A stretch of 64,000 bases of DNA. Origin: Solibacillus palustris. Lineage in GTDB: Bacteria; Bacillota; Bacilli; Bacillales_A; Planococcaceae. Of the stretch, positions 33,284 to 42,737 are shown piece after piece. The position numbers and the translations under genes were made by a program. The notes below the pieces were generated by a model. That model had not been told where the DNA came from and ran no database searches. It saw only the letters and a list, made by a program, of their open reading frames with translations. The stretch covers positions 1,302,001 through 1,366,000 of the forward strand of contig NZ_JAKZFC010000001.1 of the NCBI RefSeq assembly GCF_022549215.1, in the 5' to 3' direction. Position 1 is the stretch's first letter. Every line of letters starts with the position of its first letter.

Positions 33284-33324
33284 AAAGTAGGTGCTTTCAC
33301 ATGTTGTGATAAAGCACCTACTTT
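33284..33324 (-). terminator. Strong terminator of the YibE/F operon
   Basis: Fourteen-base perfect stem (AAAGTAGGTGCTTT with its complement); on the minus strand it is followed by a T-rich tail (TATTTTTTT). Confidence 0.88.
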
Positions 33325-33355
33325 TAAATTTTGCACATTTCGCTATTAACCTTTT

Positions 33356-34126
33356 TTAATTTGTTGAATCTGCCTGCTTTCTTACTAAAAAATAGGCGGT
33401 AATATAAGCGGTAATTGGAATAACAAGTGTGACGCCAATCGCTGCACAACAAATCGTAATCAATTCACTGCTGAACACTTTCGAATTGATGATTTCACCT
33501 AATGAATAAGAAAGGTCCTTAAACCAGATAAGTAAGGCCAAGTAACCCCCAAAAAAAGCAAAAAATAATGTATTGGTACTCGTCCCTAAAATATCTCTAC
33601 CAATACTTAAGCCAAAACGGAACAGCTCTTTTCTTTCAATATTTGGGTGATGAAAATGCATTTCTCTCATAGGTGAGGCAATAGCGATTGCTGCATCTGT
33701 AATGGCACCAATCGTACTCATAATAATAACTGACACCGCAATTTTGACGAAATCAAGTCCAATATAAAATGAGAACATGCCCATTTCCTCGGTTTCCTCT
33801 TCACCAAAGCCCTGTATCATCGCGCTATTTGTGATTAAAGAAATAAAGATGACTAACACAATTGTCGTCAGTATGGTTGCTAAAAAGGCAGTTTTCGTAG
33901 TCCAGTTCACTTCGTTAATGTAAAAAAGGTTAATACAACTAATGAATAAACAGGCAATTAATGTTAAAATGACCGGATTGAGAGTAGGGGCATTCATAAA
34001 GAATACGGTCATGATTATTACACCGAAATTTAGAAATAGGGCAATAAATGACCGAATCCCTTTTTTGCCACCGATGATCGCCATAAACACGAATAACAGC
34101 CCTGCAAGTAAAACTAATACATTCAT
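33356..34126 (-). CDS. YibE/F-like membrane protein, second gene
   Basis: Membrane protein of 256 residues with about seven helices. The YibE/F family pattern appears as IGAITDAAIAIASPMREM and SIGRDILGTSTNTLFFAFFG, which closely parallels the upstream protein (GAVMDVAITMSSSIFGL, EIGKDIMGTMTNILFFAYV). It overlaps the upstream gene by ATGA. Function of the family is unknown; a transport role is often guessed. The two proteins probably form one complex. Confidence 0.82.
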   Translation of the reverse strand: MNVLVLLAGLLFVFMAIIGGKKGIRSFIALFLNFGVIIMTVFFMNAPTLNPVILTLIACLFISCINLFYINEVNWTTKTAFLATILTTIVLVIFISLITNSAMIQGFGEEETEEMGMFSFYIGLDFVKIAVSVIIMSTIGAITDAAIAIASPMREMHFHHPNIERKELFRFGLSIGRDILGTSTNTLFFAFFGGYLALLIWFKDLSYSLGEIINSKVFSSELITICCAAIGVTLVIPITAYITAYFLVRKQADSTN

Positions 34127-35262
34127 AGCTTTGCCTTCTTTCTATTCACAAAAAATATAGCGGTATACAGACCAATTGGAATCGTAAGGACTATTCCGAT
34201 CCCACCTGCTAATGCACGTACTAATTCAAGGGATAGATTCAGTGAAAGTGTATAACCAAGCGTAGACGCATTTTTGAAATAAAGTAATAGGATGGGTATC
34301 GAACCACTAACGTAGGCAAAGAACAAAATATTCGTCATCGTGCCCATAATATCCTTGCCGATTTCCAAGCCTGATTTTGTAAGAGCTTTTACTGAAATCG
34401 TAGGGTCTTTTTCATACAATCCAAAAATTGAAGAAGACATTGTTATCGCAACATCCATTACAGCTCCTAAAGCGCCAATAATTAAGCCAGCTAAAAAGAC
34501 TGTTTTATATGGGCGCGATATAAACTGCAATTCCTCATAACGAAGGCCATTTTCGCCCGTAATAACTAAAGCGATATATGTAATGAAAAGCGATGTAAAC
34601 GTCCCAATCAGTGTGGCGATAATCGCAGAGAATGTCTTTTCATTTTTGCCATTTACGAGTAATAACGAAACGATGGTAAATACAAATACGCAAGCCCCAC
34701 AAATCCATAACAAACTTTGATTGGCATACTTAATGTAAATATCTAATGCAAACCATAGAACACCCGCATTAAAGGCTAAACTAATAACGGATAATAACCC
34801 TTGTCTTTTGCCGACGAGCAACAGTACAAAAATAAATACCCATGCAATGATGACTAAATATTTATCCCGCTTCACACCGGTAATTACACCGGTTTGCTCC
34901 TGACCCTCTTGCAATTGAGTATCGAATGAAACGAACACTTCACTACCCACCTCAAATTTTTGGTCAAATGCTTGAGATTTAGAATATTCATTTGTTAAAT
35001 GAATGAGTGTTCCTTTTTCAGTACCGTTTTTCACCTTAGCGATTAACTGCTGAGTATATAAAACGTCTTTGTTTTGAAAATTATCTTCTACATTTGTTGT
35101 GCTGGTTATCGTTACATCAACAACTTCTGCAATCGAGCTTTGATAGAATGCATAATTGTGATGGACAAATACAAGCGAGCCGATGAATAAAGCGATGAGC
35201 ACAACCGTAAATAGGCATTGTTGCCAAGATGTTTTTTGATAAAACTTTTGAAGTAACTGCAT
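34123..35262 (-). CDS. YibE/F family membrane protein, first gene
   Basis: Membrane protein of 379 residues: one N-terminal helix, an outside domain of about 110 residues, then seven or more helices. Family motif GAVMDVAITMSSSIFGL with KDIMGTMTNILFFAYVSG. The start is taken at ATG 35262, seven bases after GGGGG; the ATG at 35268 is too close to that site. Operon with the gene at 33356. Confidence 0.85.
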   Translation of the reverse strand: MQLLQKFYQKTSWQQCLFTVVLIALFIGSLVFVHHNYAFYQSSIAEVVDVTITSTTNVEDNFQNKDVLYTQQLIAKVKNGTEKGTLIHLTNEYSKSQAFDQKFEVGSEVFVSFDTQLQEGQEQTGVITGVKRDKYLVIIAWVFIFVLLLVGKRQGLLSVISLAFNAGVLWFALDIYIKYANQSLLWICGACVFVFTIVSLLLVNGKNEKTFSAIIATLIGTFTSLFITYIALVITGENGLRYEELQFISRPYKTVFLAGLIIGALGAVMDVAITMSSSIFGLYEKDPTISVKALTKSGLEIGKDIMGTMTNILFFAYVSGSIPILLLYFKNASTLGYTLSLNLSLELVRALAGGIGIVLTIPIGLYTAIFFVNRKKAKL

Positions 35263-35426
35263 ATGCATACCCCCTGTAAATAAAATATATGTAACATATC
35301 ACACTATATCAAATAAATGATATGAATAGGAATGTCGTCAGCCTTTTCCATATGGATAGACCAAATATGCGCATCATCACAAAGAAAAAGGGGAGGAAAT
35401 CCAAATTACCAACAGTTAACTTAGTT

Positions 35427-36014
35427 CTACTTTAGCAATAATGAAATCGAGCTTGATTCTTCATTTACAACGACATTTTGTTGTTCAGAGTTCCCATCAG
35501 CATATTTGGCAACTACGCTGATTATGATGTCATCCTCTACTGTATTACCATTATGGGGAATTGCGAGTGAATATTGATATTGATCTTGCTCATTATATTG
35601 AACTGTAAAGGTAGGCCCAATTTCTTTTATACCTTGAAAGAGAGCTGAATTTGGCTCACTTGAAATGGTATAAATCTTTTCTGATAATAATCTATCTTTA
35701 TTTTTTACCTCATCTGCTGTTAGGGTAACATCCTCTATAAATATCCCTTTGTTTATTGTATAAGTGATAGAGTCAATATCTTTTCCTGAGATATTTAGCA
35801 TAACATCTGTAAAAATTAAGTTATTGCCATTCCCATTACCACTTATACTAGTGATAACACCTATTCTTTCTACAGGTAATAACTCGAACGTAGCTTTTTC
35901 GGTTGAAAGATTTGTATGAAGCGGATTGCCATTAGTGCTGTTTGCATAAGCTGTGATGGTAAAGTTTGCACCTTTCGGATTTCCGGATAAATTAAAAAGT
36001 GGCATGCTAATCAT
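35427..36014 (-). CDS. Hypothetical beta-rich protein, probably 5-prime truncated
   Basis: Open frame of 195 codons, rich in Thr, Asn, Ser and Ile with alternating strand-like segments (ANFTITAYANSTNG, VISVVAKYADGN), as in secreted Ig-like or adhesin domains. There is no signal peptide, and no ribosome binding site precedes the ATG at 36014. It looks like the C-terminal part of a longer surface protein whose start has been lost at about 36015. Confidence 0.5.
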   Translation of the reverse strand: MISMPLFNLSGNPKGANFTITAYANSTNGNPLHTNLSTEKATFELLPVERIGVITSISGNGNGNNLIFTDVMLNISGKDIDSITYTINKGIFIEDVTLTADEVKNKDRLLSEKIYTISSEPNSALFQGIKEIGPTFTVQYNEQDQYQYSLAIPHNGNTVEDDIIISVVAKYADGNSEQQNVVVNEESSSISLLLK

Positions 36015-36019
36015 AATAA

Positions 36020-36139
36020 TCAGATGCTGTGGCTAAAGCGCGGGCGATAAAGCCTTCTATTCCGTTGATAGGCGATGAAGCGATTCCTTTACATGATGAA
36101 CTACAATTAGAGAAGTTGTTAGTGAAGGTAGGACAGTGA
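36020..36139 (+). pseudogene. C-terminal fragment of an unknown gene
   Basis: Thirty-nine codons without a start, reading SDAVAKARAIKPSIPLIGDE and then AIPLHDELQLEKLLVKVGQ and a stop. It sits head to head with the truncated gene at 35427-36014, only five bases away, which suggests one deletion removed both 5-prime ends. Family not recognised. Confidence 0.5.
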
Positions 36140-36255
36140 ATAAAAGCTGTTTTGTCTTATTTTTAATAATAGAAGAAAAATATAAAACAGTAATGCTTTT
36201 AAGATTCTAAAATGTATTTGGTTGAAAATGAAAGAAATATAAAGGGGTTCCTGAT

Positions 36256-36849
36256 ATGGAATTAAAACAAAATTCAAATCGATGTGTTGTGCTTCTTCAC
36301 GAGATTTACGGAATCAATCAGCACATAGAATATTATGCAAAGCTATTTTATAAACAAAACTTTGATGTATATATCCCCAATTTAATAAATAATGAAACTC
36401 CATTTCCTTATGAAGAGGAGGAACGAGCATACCGTCATTTTATGGAGAACGTTGGGTTTGAAAAGGCATATAAACAAGTGATGGCACTGATCCAAGTTTT
36501 ATCAAAAGAATATATAGAAATTCATGTAATCGGTTTTAGTGTCGGTGCAACAGTTGCTTGGCTCTGTAGTAGTCATAAAGAAGTACATAGGGTTGTTGGG
36601 TTCTATGGATCGCGTATTCGAGAGTATCTAAATAGGATTCCCAAATGTGAAACTATTTTAATTTATGGCGAGCATGAGCAGTCATTTGATCCGAAAGATT
36701 TAAAATGTAAACTGTCGCATTATTCAAATGTATGGGTGAAGATAGTAGAAGGGGGTCATGGCTTTGCGGACCCGTATTCAAAGAATTACAATAAAATAAG
36801 TGCTGATCGTATATTAGAATATTGGTGTCCGTTTTATAATGTTAATTAG
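36256..36849 (+). CDS. Dienelactone hydrolase family protein
   Basis: Alpha/beta hydrolase of 197 residues. Features: VVLLHEIYGINQHIEYYAK (the conserved H-E-x-x-G of dienelactone hydrolases), nucleophile elbow GFSVGA with Ser near residue 96, acid region YGEHEQSFDP and catalytic histidine in GGHGFADP. The usual nucleophile in dienelactone hydrolase is cysteine; serine here suggests a related esterase or peptidase. Start ATG 36256 after AAGGGG. A decayed copy of codons around NLINNETPFPYEEEE lies at 39445-39498. Confidence 0.86.
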   Translation: MELKQNSNRCVVLLHEIYGINQHIEYYAKLFYKQNFDVYIPNLINNETPFPYEEEERAYRHFMENVGFEKAYKQVMALIQVLSKEYIEIHVIGFSVGATVAWLCSSHKEVHRVVGFYGSRIREYLNRIPKCETILIYGEHEQSFDPKDLKCKLSHYSNVWVKIVEGGHGFADPYSKNYNKISADRILEYWCPFYNVN

Positions 36850-37040
36850 CAACTCTTTACACTTAACTACGATTTTGAAGAATGGTATCTGCCAATGCCA
36901 AAGCTTAGACTCTGCATTTAAATTAAAATAGTCCCTTGTAAGATTGCTCCTACAGGGGACATTCACTTATAACCTACTACACTTCATATCTTGAATTGGA
37001 GGGAACTATCAGAATTGTATTTGCACCGGGTACAGGGATA

Positions 37041-39101
37041 TTAATAAATATCTCGATTCCAAAAACGTTGCGTTGCAATGGCCTCCACAAATTTTTCTCC
37101 AAAATCAGCATTACCAGTTTGTACTACAATACCTGGTCCAATTTTTGCATTGGATTCGTTTAAAAATTGCATACCTGTTCGTGCAACGCCAATTGGTTTA
37201 TAGTGGCGAAATGCTTGATTAATATTAATTAGTATATCTTGATTAAATTTTGCTTGATTGTCTGCACTTACCCCTACGACATATAAGGCGTCAAACAATA
37301 CGGAATCTGTTGTTAAATAGGTTTCATTCGCCATTAATTGGACGCCTTCCTTACTTTCAATTGCCCCTATTCGCTCACCAATGATACTATATCTCACACC
37401 GTATTTAGTGAGCGTTTTCAACACATTATTCACTTCTGTAGCATCGAATCCATTGCCAATAAGTACACCGACTTTAAGTGTTTGTGGCAGTTTTATTGTA
37501 TTCGCTTGACTCAGCGCGGGTGAAGATGCCGTAACAGTTGATTGTTCACCAGTTGGTTTGTTAACGCCTACATTATGAGCAATTATCGTAGCCATTTCTT
37601 TATCAACATGGACAAACATATCGACAACTTGTTGCCGAACGGATTGACTATTCACTTTCCCTACTTCGAAGCTAAAGGCATTGATGATATGTTGCTTTTC
37701 GGGTGGTGACATACTGTTCCAAAATAGCCTTGCTTGTGAGAAATGATCATCAAACGATTTACTTCGTGCACGGGTAATACGTCCTTCCACTTTTTCCTCA
37801 TAATGAACAAACCCACCTTTAGCTTCAGTCGATGTCGAAGGTGTATTATTTGCTAGAGAGTTTTTATGATAACTTACTCGCCCTACATTAATCGTCTGTC
37901 GGCTAAAGCCATTGCGCTGATTATTGTGAATTGGACATATCGGTCGGTTAATCGGAATTTCAGCAAAATTTGGTCCACCTAAACGAAGAAGCTGTGTATC
38001 AATATAAGAAAATAAACGGCCTTGCAACAGCGGGTCATTTGTAAAATCAATGCCCGGCACAACATTACCAGGATGGAAAGCGACTTGTTCGGTTTCTGCA
38101 AAAACGTTGTCAACATTACGATTTAATGTCAACTTCCCAATAATCTTTACAGGTACTATTTCTTCAGGCCAAAGTTTCGTTGCATCTAAAATGTCAAAAT
38201 CAAATTTAAATTCTTCTTCTTGCTCAAGTATTTGTACACCTAGTTCGTACTCTGGAAAATTCCCCATTTCGATTGATTCCCATAAATCTCGACGTTGAAA
38301 ATCTGTATCTTTTCCTGCAATAATTTGTGCTTCATCCCACACGAGTGAATGAACGCCTAATACTGGTTTCCAATGAAACTTTACAAATCTCGACTTCCCT
38401 TTGTCATTGATAAAACGGAAAGTATGGACACCGAAACCTTCCATCATTCGGTAATTTTTGGGGATCGCCCTATCTGACATCAACCACATCACCATAGCAG
38501 CACTTTCCTGATTGTTCGCAACAAAATCCCAAAATGTATCATGTGCTGTAGCTGCTTGTGGCATTTCATTATTAGGCTCTGGCTTCGCGGCATGAATTAA
38601 ATCTGGAAACTTCATCGCATCTTGTATGAAGAAGATTGGAATATTGTTTCCGACTAAATCGTAATTGCCTTCCTCGGTATAAAATTTGACGGCAAATCCA
38701 CGCACATCTCGTGCTGTATCCATCGAACCAGAACTCCCAACAACATTAGAAAATCGCAAAAATACAGGCGTTTTTGACCCTGCTTTTTGTAAAAATCCTG
38801 CTCTTGTATATTCTTTCATAGATTCGTACAAAACAAATTCTCCGTGGGCAGCATAACCTCTTGCATGAACGACACGCTCTGGAATTCGCTCATGATCAAA
38901 ATGCGTCATCTTCTCTCTGAAGTGAAAATCCTCCATTAATGTTGGACCTCGAACGCCTGATTTTAACGAATCTTCATCATTTGAAACATTCACACCCTGA
39001 TTAGTCGTCATCTTTTTCCCGACATTATTTACACGAAACTCCTCAAGTTGTTGTTCCTTGGCATCTGTATCTTTTCCATGATTAGACCAAGATTTGTCCA
39101 C
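37041..39101 (-). CDS. katE: Catalase, large-subunit clade (KatE type)
   Basis: Heme catalase of 686 residues, decomposing hydrogen peroxide. Motifs: [13 protein letters not shown] (distal catalytic His), [36 protein letters not shown] (conserved Asn), and [15 protein letters not shown], which provides the proximal heme tyrosine. The extra C-terminal flavodoxin/GATase-like domain ([24 protein letters not shown]) marks the large-subunit clade, and the length matches B. subtilis KatE. GTG start at 39101 with AAAGGAG five bases upstream; the frame extends six codons further. In Bacillus such genes are often SigB-controlled; I did not confirm a SigB promoter here. Confidence 0.94.
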   Translation of the reverse strand: MDKSWSNHGKDTDAKEQQLEEFRVNNVGKKMTTNQGVNVSNDEDSLKSGVRGPTLMEDFHFREKMTHFDHERIPERVVHARGYAAHGEFVLYESMKEYTRAGFLQKAGSKTPVFLRFSNVVGSSGSMDTARDVRGFAVKFYTEEGNYDLVGNNIPIFFIQDAMKFPDLIHAAKPEPNNEMPQAATAHDTFWDFVANNQESAAMVMWLMSDRAIPKNYRMMEGFGVHTFRFINDKGKSRFVKFHWKPVLGVHSLVWDEAQIIAGKDTDFQRRDLWESIEMGNFPEYELGVQILEQEEEFKFDFDILDATKLWPEEIVPVKIIGKLTLNRNVDNVFAETEQVAFHPGNVVPGIDFTNDPLLQGRLFSYIDTQLLRLGGPNFAEIPINRPICPIHNNQRNGFSRQTINVGRVSYHKNSLANNTPSTSTEAKGGFVHYEEKVEGRITRARSKSFDDHFSQARLFWNSMSPPEKQHIINAFSFEVGKVNSQSVRQQVVDMFVHVDKEMATIIAHNVGVNKPTGEQSTVTASSPALSQANTIKLPQTLKVGVLIGNGFDATEVNNVLKTLTKYGVRYSIIGERIGAIESKEGVQLMANETYLTTDSVLFDALYVVGVSADNQAKFNQDILININQAFRHYKPIGVARTGMQFLNESNAKIGPGIVVQTGNADFGEKFVEAIATQRFWNRDIY

Positions 39102-39214
39102 GAAATCTCCTTTCCTCACTTAACAATTTTCATTTCCCAATTGCCTCATACAATATATGTTTTCTGGATAGATTCATACTTCAATCAATTTCATAAACCA
39201 TCTTTTTTAAGAGC

Positions 39215-39439
39215 TTAGACTTCTCCTGTGTGAAAACTTACGTTAAAAAATTTATGCAGCTCCTGTTGCTCTTGTAATTGTGCATTTATGCGATCTACTG
39301 CTAATTTGTAGGTATTATAAATAAACGTTACTAGTTTTTTCAGAAGGTTTAGAGGCATCACATGATTCAAAATGACATCAAGAAAATTTTCAGTAAAGGC
39401 TGTTTGAGATACTGAAGGGATGAGAATTATGAAATTAAC
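39215..39439 (-). pseudogene. Possible gene remnant
   Basis: Open minus-strand frame of 74 codons without a start, reading among others QTAFTENFLDVILNHVMPLN and LAVDRINAQLQEQQELHKFF. The composition looks coding (helical), but no family is recognised and both ends are undefined. Confidence 0.35.
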
Positions 39440-39444
39440 TCATA

Positions 39445-39498
39445 AATATCTCCAATTTATTAACTATTGAAACTCCATTTCCATATGAAGAGGAGGAA
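39445..39498 (+). pseudogene. Broken duplicate of the dienelactone hydrolase gene
   Basis: By eye 49 of 54 bases match 36371-36424, inside the hydrolase gene, including ACTCCATTTCC and ATGAAGAGGAGGAAC. Homology stops exactly where a copy of the ACTAACGGGG repeat begins. Confidence 0.78.
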
Positions 39499-39528
39499 CT
39501 AACGGGGCAGTTTTGTTGTACAAGGGGT
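39496..39528 (+). repeat. Intergenic repeat (ACTAACGGGG family)
   Basis: AACTAACGGGGCAGTTTTGT followed by TGTACAAGGGG. It is fused to the 3-prime edge of the hydrolase fragment, as the repeats around 16-20 kb abut gene ends. Confidence 0.72.
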
Positions 39529-39599
39529 TAAGTTGATTAGTTATTGCACATATGCTTAAGGATTCCCTTTCTCATTTTGATACTAATAATATTTATATT

Positions 39600-39646
39600 T
39601 TCTTAAGAATTATAATAAGAGATTCTTAAGATTTATCTACTATACT
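39600..39646 (+). promoter_or_regulatory. Promoter region with TTCTTAAG direct repeats
   Basis: TTCTTAAG occurs at about 39600 and 39623, with a related GCTTAAG near 39554, ahead of a TATACT -10 at 39641-39646. Spaced direct repeats next to a weak -35 are typical of response-regulator-controlled promoters. Confidence 0.5.
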
Positions 39647-39706
39647 TCAGTTATAGCAAGGAAGTAAAACAAATTTAAAACTTGCGATTACAGGAGGAAA
39701 AATATT

Positions 39707-40366
39707 ATGAAATCAACGAAAATATTGGGATTAGCGTTAGTTGGGATATTGGGTACTGGAGGTGTTACAGCTATTGCACATGCATCAAATAATATAGTGC
39801 CATTGAATACAGTAATGACTGAACAGGCTGTTGAACAAGACAGTTACAAAGAAAATAAATTTAAAGAAGTAGCACTTGATGCTTTTCAAAAGAATTTTAA
39901 TGAAACAGTAGATACTAAAAACTTTTATGAAGGAAAAAATGAGTTTTATGAGATAGACGGACATAAATTTTATACAACAGGATGGAGTAATAAAAATAGT
40001 GAATTTATAAATGGAAATACAGCCATTCAATATAGTGCAATATTAGACGCGGAAACTAATAAGATAGTAAGTCTACAGTATCATCCAGGAGAAGCTAGAA
40101 ATCAAAATTATAAGAATTTTTCTTATGATGAAGCTAAAAATTTAGCAACTAACTTTGTTAAAGAGAATAACATATTAGATGGTAAAAGCTATGAATTTTT
40201 AGAAGAACCAAGTAAAGAAGTAAATACAGCTAAAGATTCAAAAGAGGATTGGTACTATCATTTTTATTTTAAATATGATGGAGGAAAAACGTGTTTAGTT
40301 AATGTAAATAAAGACCTTAAGAAAGTAACTGAATTTAGTTTAGATGAAGGTCAACTTCAGGGTTAA
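39707..40366 (+). CDS. Secreted protein, PepSY-like
   Basis: Protein of 219 residues with a clear signal peptide (STKILGLALVGILGTGGVTA, likely cleavage at AHA-S). The mature part is polar and Lys/Asn-rich; the pattern FSYDEAKNLATNFVKENN after a beta segment recalls PepSY/YcdB-like domains, but this is not certain. AGGAGG is eight bases upstream. The CTTAAG promoter region precedes it and a terminator follows, so it is a single-gene unit, probably regulated. Confidence 0.75.
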   Translation: MKSTKILGLALVGILGTGGVTAIAHASNNIVPLNTVMTEQAVEQDSYKENKFKEVALDAFQKNFNETVDTKNFYEGKNEFYEIDGHKFYTTGWSNKNSEFINGNTAIQYSAILDAETNKIVSLQYHPGEARNQNYKNFSYDEAKNLATNFVKENNILDGKSYEFLEEPSKEVNTAKDSKEDWYYHFYFKYDGGKTCLVNVNKDLKKVTEFSLDEGQLQG

Positions 40367-40438
40367 TGATGTACTACGTAAACCCTCGATGTACATGATA
40401 AACTTCTTAAGTTGTGACGAGATATTCTTATAAGATAC

Positions 40439-40472
40439 AAAAAGGACTTACTGTTAATAGTAAGTCCTTTTT
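40439..40472 (+). terminator. Terminator of the secreted-protein gene
   Basis: Perfect 14-base stem (AAAAAGGACTTACT with its complement), 6-base loop, five T. Confidence 0.9.
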
Positions 40473-40540
40473 CATCTAACCTCTTATTTAACTAACGAAT
40501 AGAGACAATTAGAAGGTCTTCATATAAAATTGATCAAAAT

Positions 40541-40687
40541 CTAGTGAAAACCTTTATATGAAGATTCATCTTCCAAAACGGTTAAAGTCTTCATAAAGCC
40601 ATTAAATCCTTGAAATTTATAAGCCGCTTCATTAATGCCAATCCCTTCATTATTCTTCATCAGTCCCACAAAACTCCCTAAAATATT
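40541..40687 (-). pseudogene. Gene fragment of unknown family
   Basis: Open minus-strand frame of 48 codons without a start: NILGSFVGLMKNNEGIGINE and then AAYKFQGFNGFMKTLTVLED. It looks like the C-terminus of a real protein, because it ends at a stop after GFH, but I do not recognise the family. The rest of 40473-40805 holds nothing I can support. Confidence 0.45.
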
Positions 40688-40805
40688 TTATCCAAGGTCT
40701 TTACATGAACTGATTGTTTTATCAATCTTTGGCTATGTCTCAGTGGCTATTTGAGCATTCAATTTTTTCCCTGAAAAAAATTCTGAAAATTTTATTCGAT
40801 TTGTA

Positions 40806-40859
40806 TTGACAACAAATTATTGGTTTGTATATATTGTATATAAAGTATATATACAATAT
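40806..40859 (+). promoter_or_regulatory. GntR/ABC operon promoter and palindromic operator
   Basis: TTGACA at 40806-40811 and TATATA at 40828-40833 (16-base spacer; 18 to the alternative TATATT). The -10 overlaps a perfect inverted repeat with arms ATATTGTATAT (40831-40841) and ATATACAATAT (40849-40859), as expected for YtrA-type autorepression. Confidence 0.85.
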
Positions 40860-40875
40860 GGATTGAGGAACATGC

Positions 40876-41253
40876 ATGCAAATTTTAATTTCACATAATT
40901 CAAAAGAACCTATTTATGAGCAAATCGTACAGCAAATTAAGAAAGCCATTTTAGCAAATGACATTCCGGCTGGCTACGCTTTACCATCTATGCGTAACAT
41001 GGCGAAGGATTTGGATGTGAGTGTCATCACAACAAAGCGCGCCTACGAAGAGCTTGAAAAGGTAGGGCTCATTTATTCGGTTGTTGGGAAAGGCTCTTTT
41101 GTATCAGAGCAGAATAAGGAAATGATATTAGAACGAAAACAAAAGGTAATTGAGGAGCAGCTAAGTCAGGCGATTGTAAATGGGAAAGAGATTGGCTTAG
41201 ATTTAAATGACATACAAGCGCTCGTCGCACTTTTATATGAGGAGAGGGAATAA
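40876..41253 (+). CDS. GntR family regulator, YtrA type
   Basis: Short GntR-type repressor of 125 residues. The winged helix is canonical: EPIYEQIVQQIKKAILANDI, then AGYALPSMRNMAKDLDVSVI and TTKRAYEELEKVGLIYSVVG with the wing GKGSFV. The brief helical tail is typical of the YtrA subfamily, which controls ABC exporter operons. A palindrome overlaps its promoter, and the ATPase gene starts at its stop codon (TAATG). Confidence 0.9.
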   Translation: MQILISHNSKEPIYEQIVQQIKKAILANDIPAGYALPSMRNMAKDLDVSVITTKRAYEELEKVGLIYSVVGKGSFVSEQNKEMILERKQKVIEEQLSQAIVNGKEIGLDLNDIQALVALLYEERE

Positions 41254-42131
41254 TGGAAGCAGTCATTAAATTAAATAATGTCAGTAAACGTTTTTCAGGT
41301 TTTGAAGTGAAGGATTTATCATTTGAAGTGAAAAAAGGCTTTGTTACAGGCTTTGTCGGTGCGAATGGCATGGGTAAATCAACAACAATTAAGCTCATTA
41401 TGAATCTTCTTCAGCCAGACAAAGGAGAAGTATCTGTATTTGGTTTAGATTATCAAACGCATGAACGTGAGATTAAACAACGTATTGGCTTTGTCTTTGA
41501 TGAACATGTCTTTTACGAAAATTTAACACTGCTAGAAATGAAAAAAATTATTGAGCCTGCATACGACAATTGGGATGAAGGAATGTTTCAGCGCTATGTA
41601 GACGAGTTTCAATTGCCGCTCAAGAAAAAGCTAAAAACTTTTTCAAAGGGAATGCAGATGAAAGCATCACTTGCGATTGCATTATCGCATCACGCGGACT
41701 TAATTATTATGGATGAACCAACAGCAGGGTTAGACCCAGTATTTCGACGTGAATTACTGAGCTTATTACGCAATATTGTGCAGGATAGTGAAAAAACGAT
41801 TTTCTTCTCGACACATATCACATCTGATTTAGATCGCATTGCAGATTATATCGTATTTATTCATGAAGGGCAGCTTATCTTTACGCAGGAATTTTATAAG
41901 CTGGAGCAGCAATATGTTCTTGTAAAGGGTGGATTGGACTTACTTGATTCTGATACTAAAAAATCATTTATTGCGCTTCAACAATCAAAACATGGGTTCG
42001 AGGGATTATCGGCTGACAAAACTGCTGTAATGGAGCTGTTTGGCGATCTGGCGATTTATGAGCCTGCAACGTTAGAAGATATTTTATACTACACGAAGAA
42101 GGGGACGAAGGAAGTTGCTGCAACTAATTAA
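41253..42131 (+). CDS. ABC transporter ATP-binding protein
   Basis: ATPase of 292 residues: Walker A GANGMGKSTTIK near residue 36, signature FSKGMQMKASLAIAL (SKGM variant), Walker B LIIMDEPTAGLDP and H-loop FFSTHI. The C-terminal 70 residues are the extra exporter domain. Second gene of the GntR operon. YtrA-linked transporters of this type often answer cell-envelope antibiotics; the substrate here is unknown. Confidence 0.9.
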   Translation: MEAVIKLNNVSKRFSGFEVKDLSFEVKKGFVTGFVGANGMGKSTTIKLIMNLLQPDKGEVSVFGLDYQTHEREIKQRIGFVFDEHVFYENLTLLEMKKIIEPAYDNWDEGMFQRYVDEFQLPLKKKLKTFSKGMQMKASLAIALSHHADLIIMDEPTAGLDPVFRRELLSLLRNIVQDSEKTIFFSTHITSDLDRIADYIVFIHEGQLIFTQEFYKLEQQYVLVKGGLDLLDSDTKKSFIALQQSKHGFEGLSADKTAVMELFGDLAIYEPATLEDILYYTKKGTKEVAATN

Positions 42132-42726
42132 AAAGGATTTTTATATTCAAAAAATGGTTTGGCTATTTATGATTTTAGCGATTGCGATTTATATTTTTGC
42201 ACAAGCATCATCACTTTTTGTTGGCATTATTTTTGGAATTGTGATGACGGTTAATCTCTTTGCAATAGATGAAAAAAAATCAGCCCAATTATTGTTGAAC
42301 TCCTTACCGTTTACGCGTAAAGAAATTGTAAGTTCAAAGTATATTGCCGCGTTTTTATATATTATGTGCATTATCGCCACGATTAGCGTGTTGCATGTAG
42401 TCGTAAATCAAGCAATTCCAAATATTTATCATTTATTAATGATTTGTATTGTGAGCCTGTTAGTAGTTGCAATTTTTTATCCGTTTGCGTATCGATTCAG
42501 CAGTAAATATTTTACGTTTTTATTTGTCGGTATTTTTGCGGCCTACTTATTTTGTCTAAAATTATTTGTACCTAATATAAATGATCAAATTCGTGAGCTT
42601 GTTGGCTATTTATCAAGTGTCAGCCAGCCGATGATTTATGCGTATATTTTAGTGGCAACTGTTATTTTTTACAGTATGTCTTGGCTGCTTTCGATTCGTA
42701 TATATTCGAAGAAGGTATTTGAATAG
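42115..42726 (+). CDS. ABC-2 type membrane permease
   Basis: Permease of 203 residues with six helices. It starts with an amphipathic LQLIKKDFYIQKMVWLFMIL and has the NSLPFTRKEIVSSKYIAAFL loop typical of these permeases. TTG start at 42115 inside the end of the ATPase gene (17-base overlap) with GACGAAGGAAG upstream, indicating translational coupling. Confidence 0.85.
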   Translation: MLQLIKKDFYIQKMVWLFMILAIAIYIFAQASSLFVGIIFGIVMTVNLFAIDEKKSAQLLLNSLPFTRKEIVSSKYIAAFLYIMCIIATISVLHVVVNQAIPNIYHLLMICIVSLLVVAIFYPFAYRFSSKYFTFLFVGIFAAYLFCLKLFVPNINDQIRELVGYLSSVSQPMIYAYILVATVIFYSMSWLLSIRIYSKKVFE

Positions 42727-42737
42727 GGGGAATGAAT

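Larger units (their letters stand above)
39102..39706. other. Gene-poor region with debris and repeats
   Basis: About 600 bases upstream of katE and the secreted-protein gene. It contains a minus-strand open fragment (39215-39439), a broken copy of the dienelactone hydrolase gene (39445-39498), a dispersed repeat (39496-39528) and the CTTAAG promoter region, each listed separately. Confidence 0.55.
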
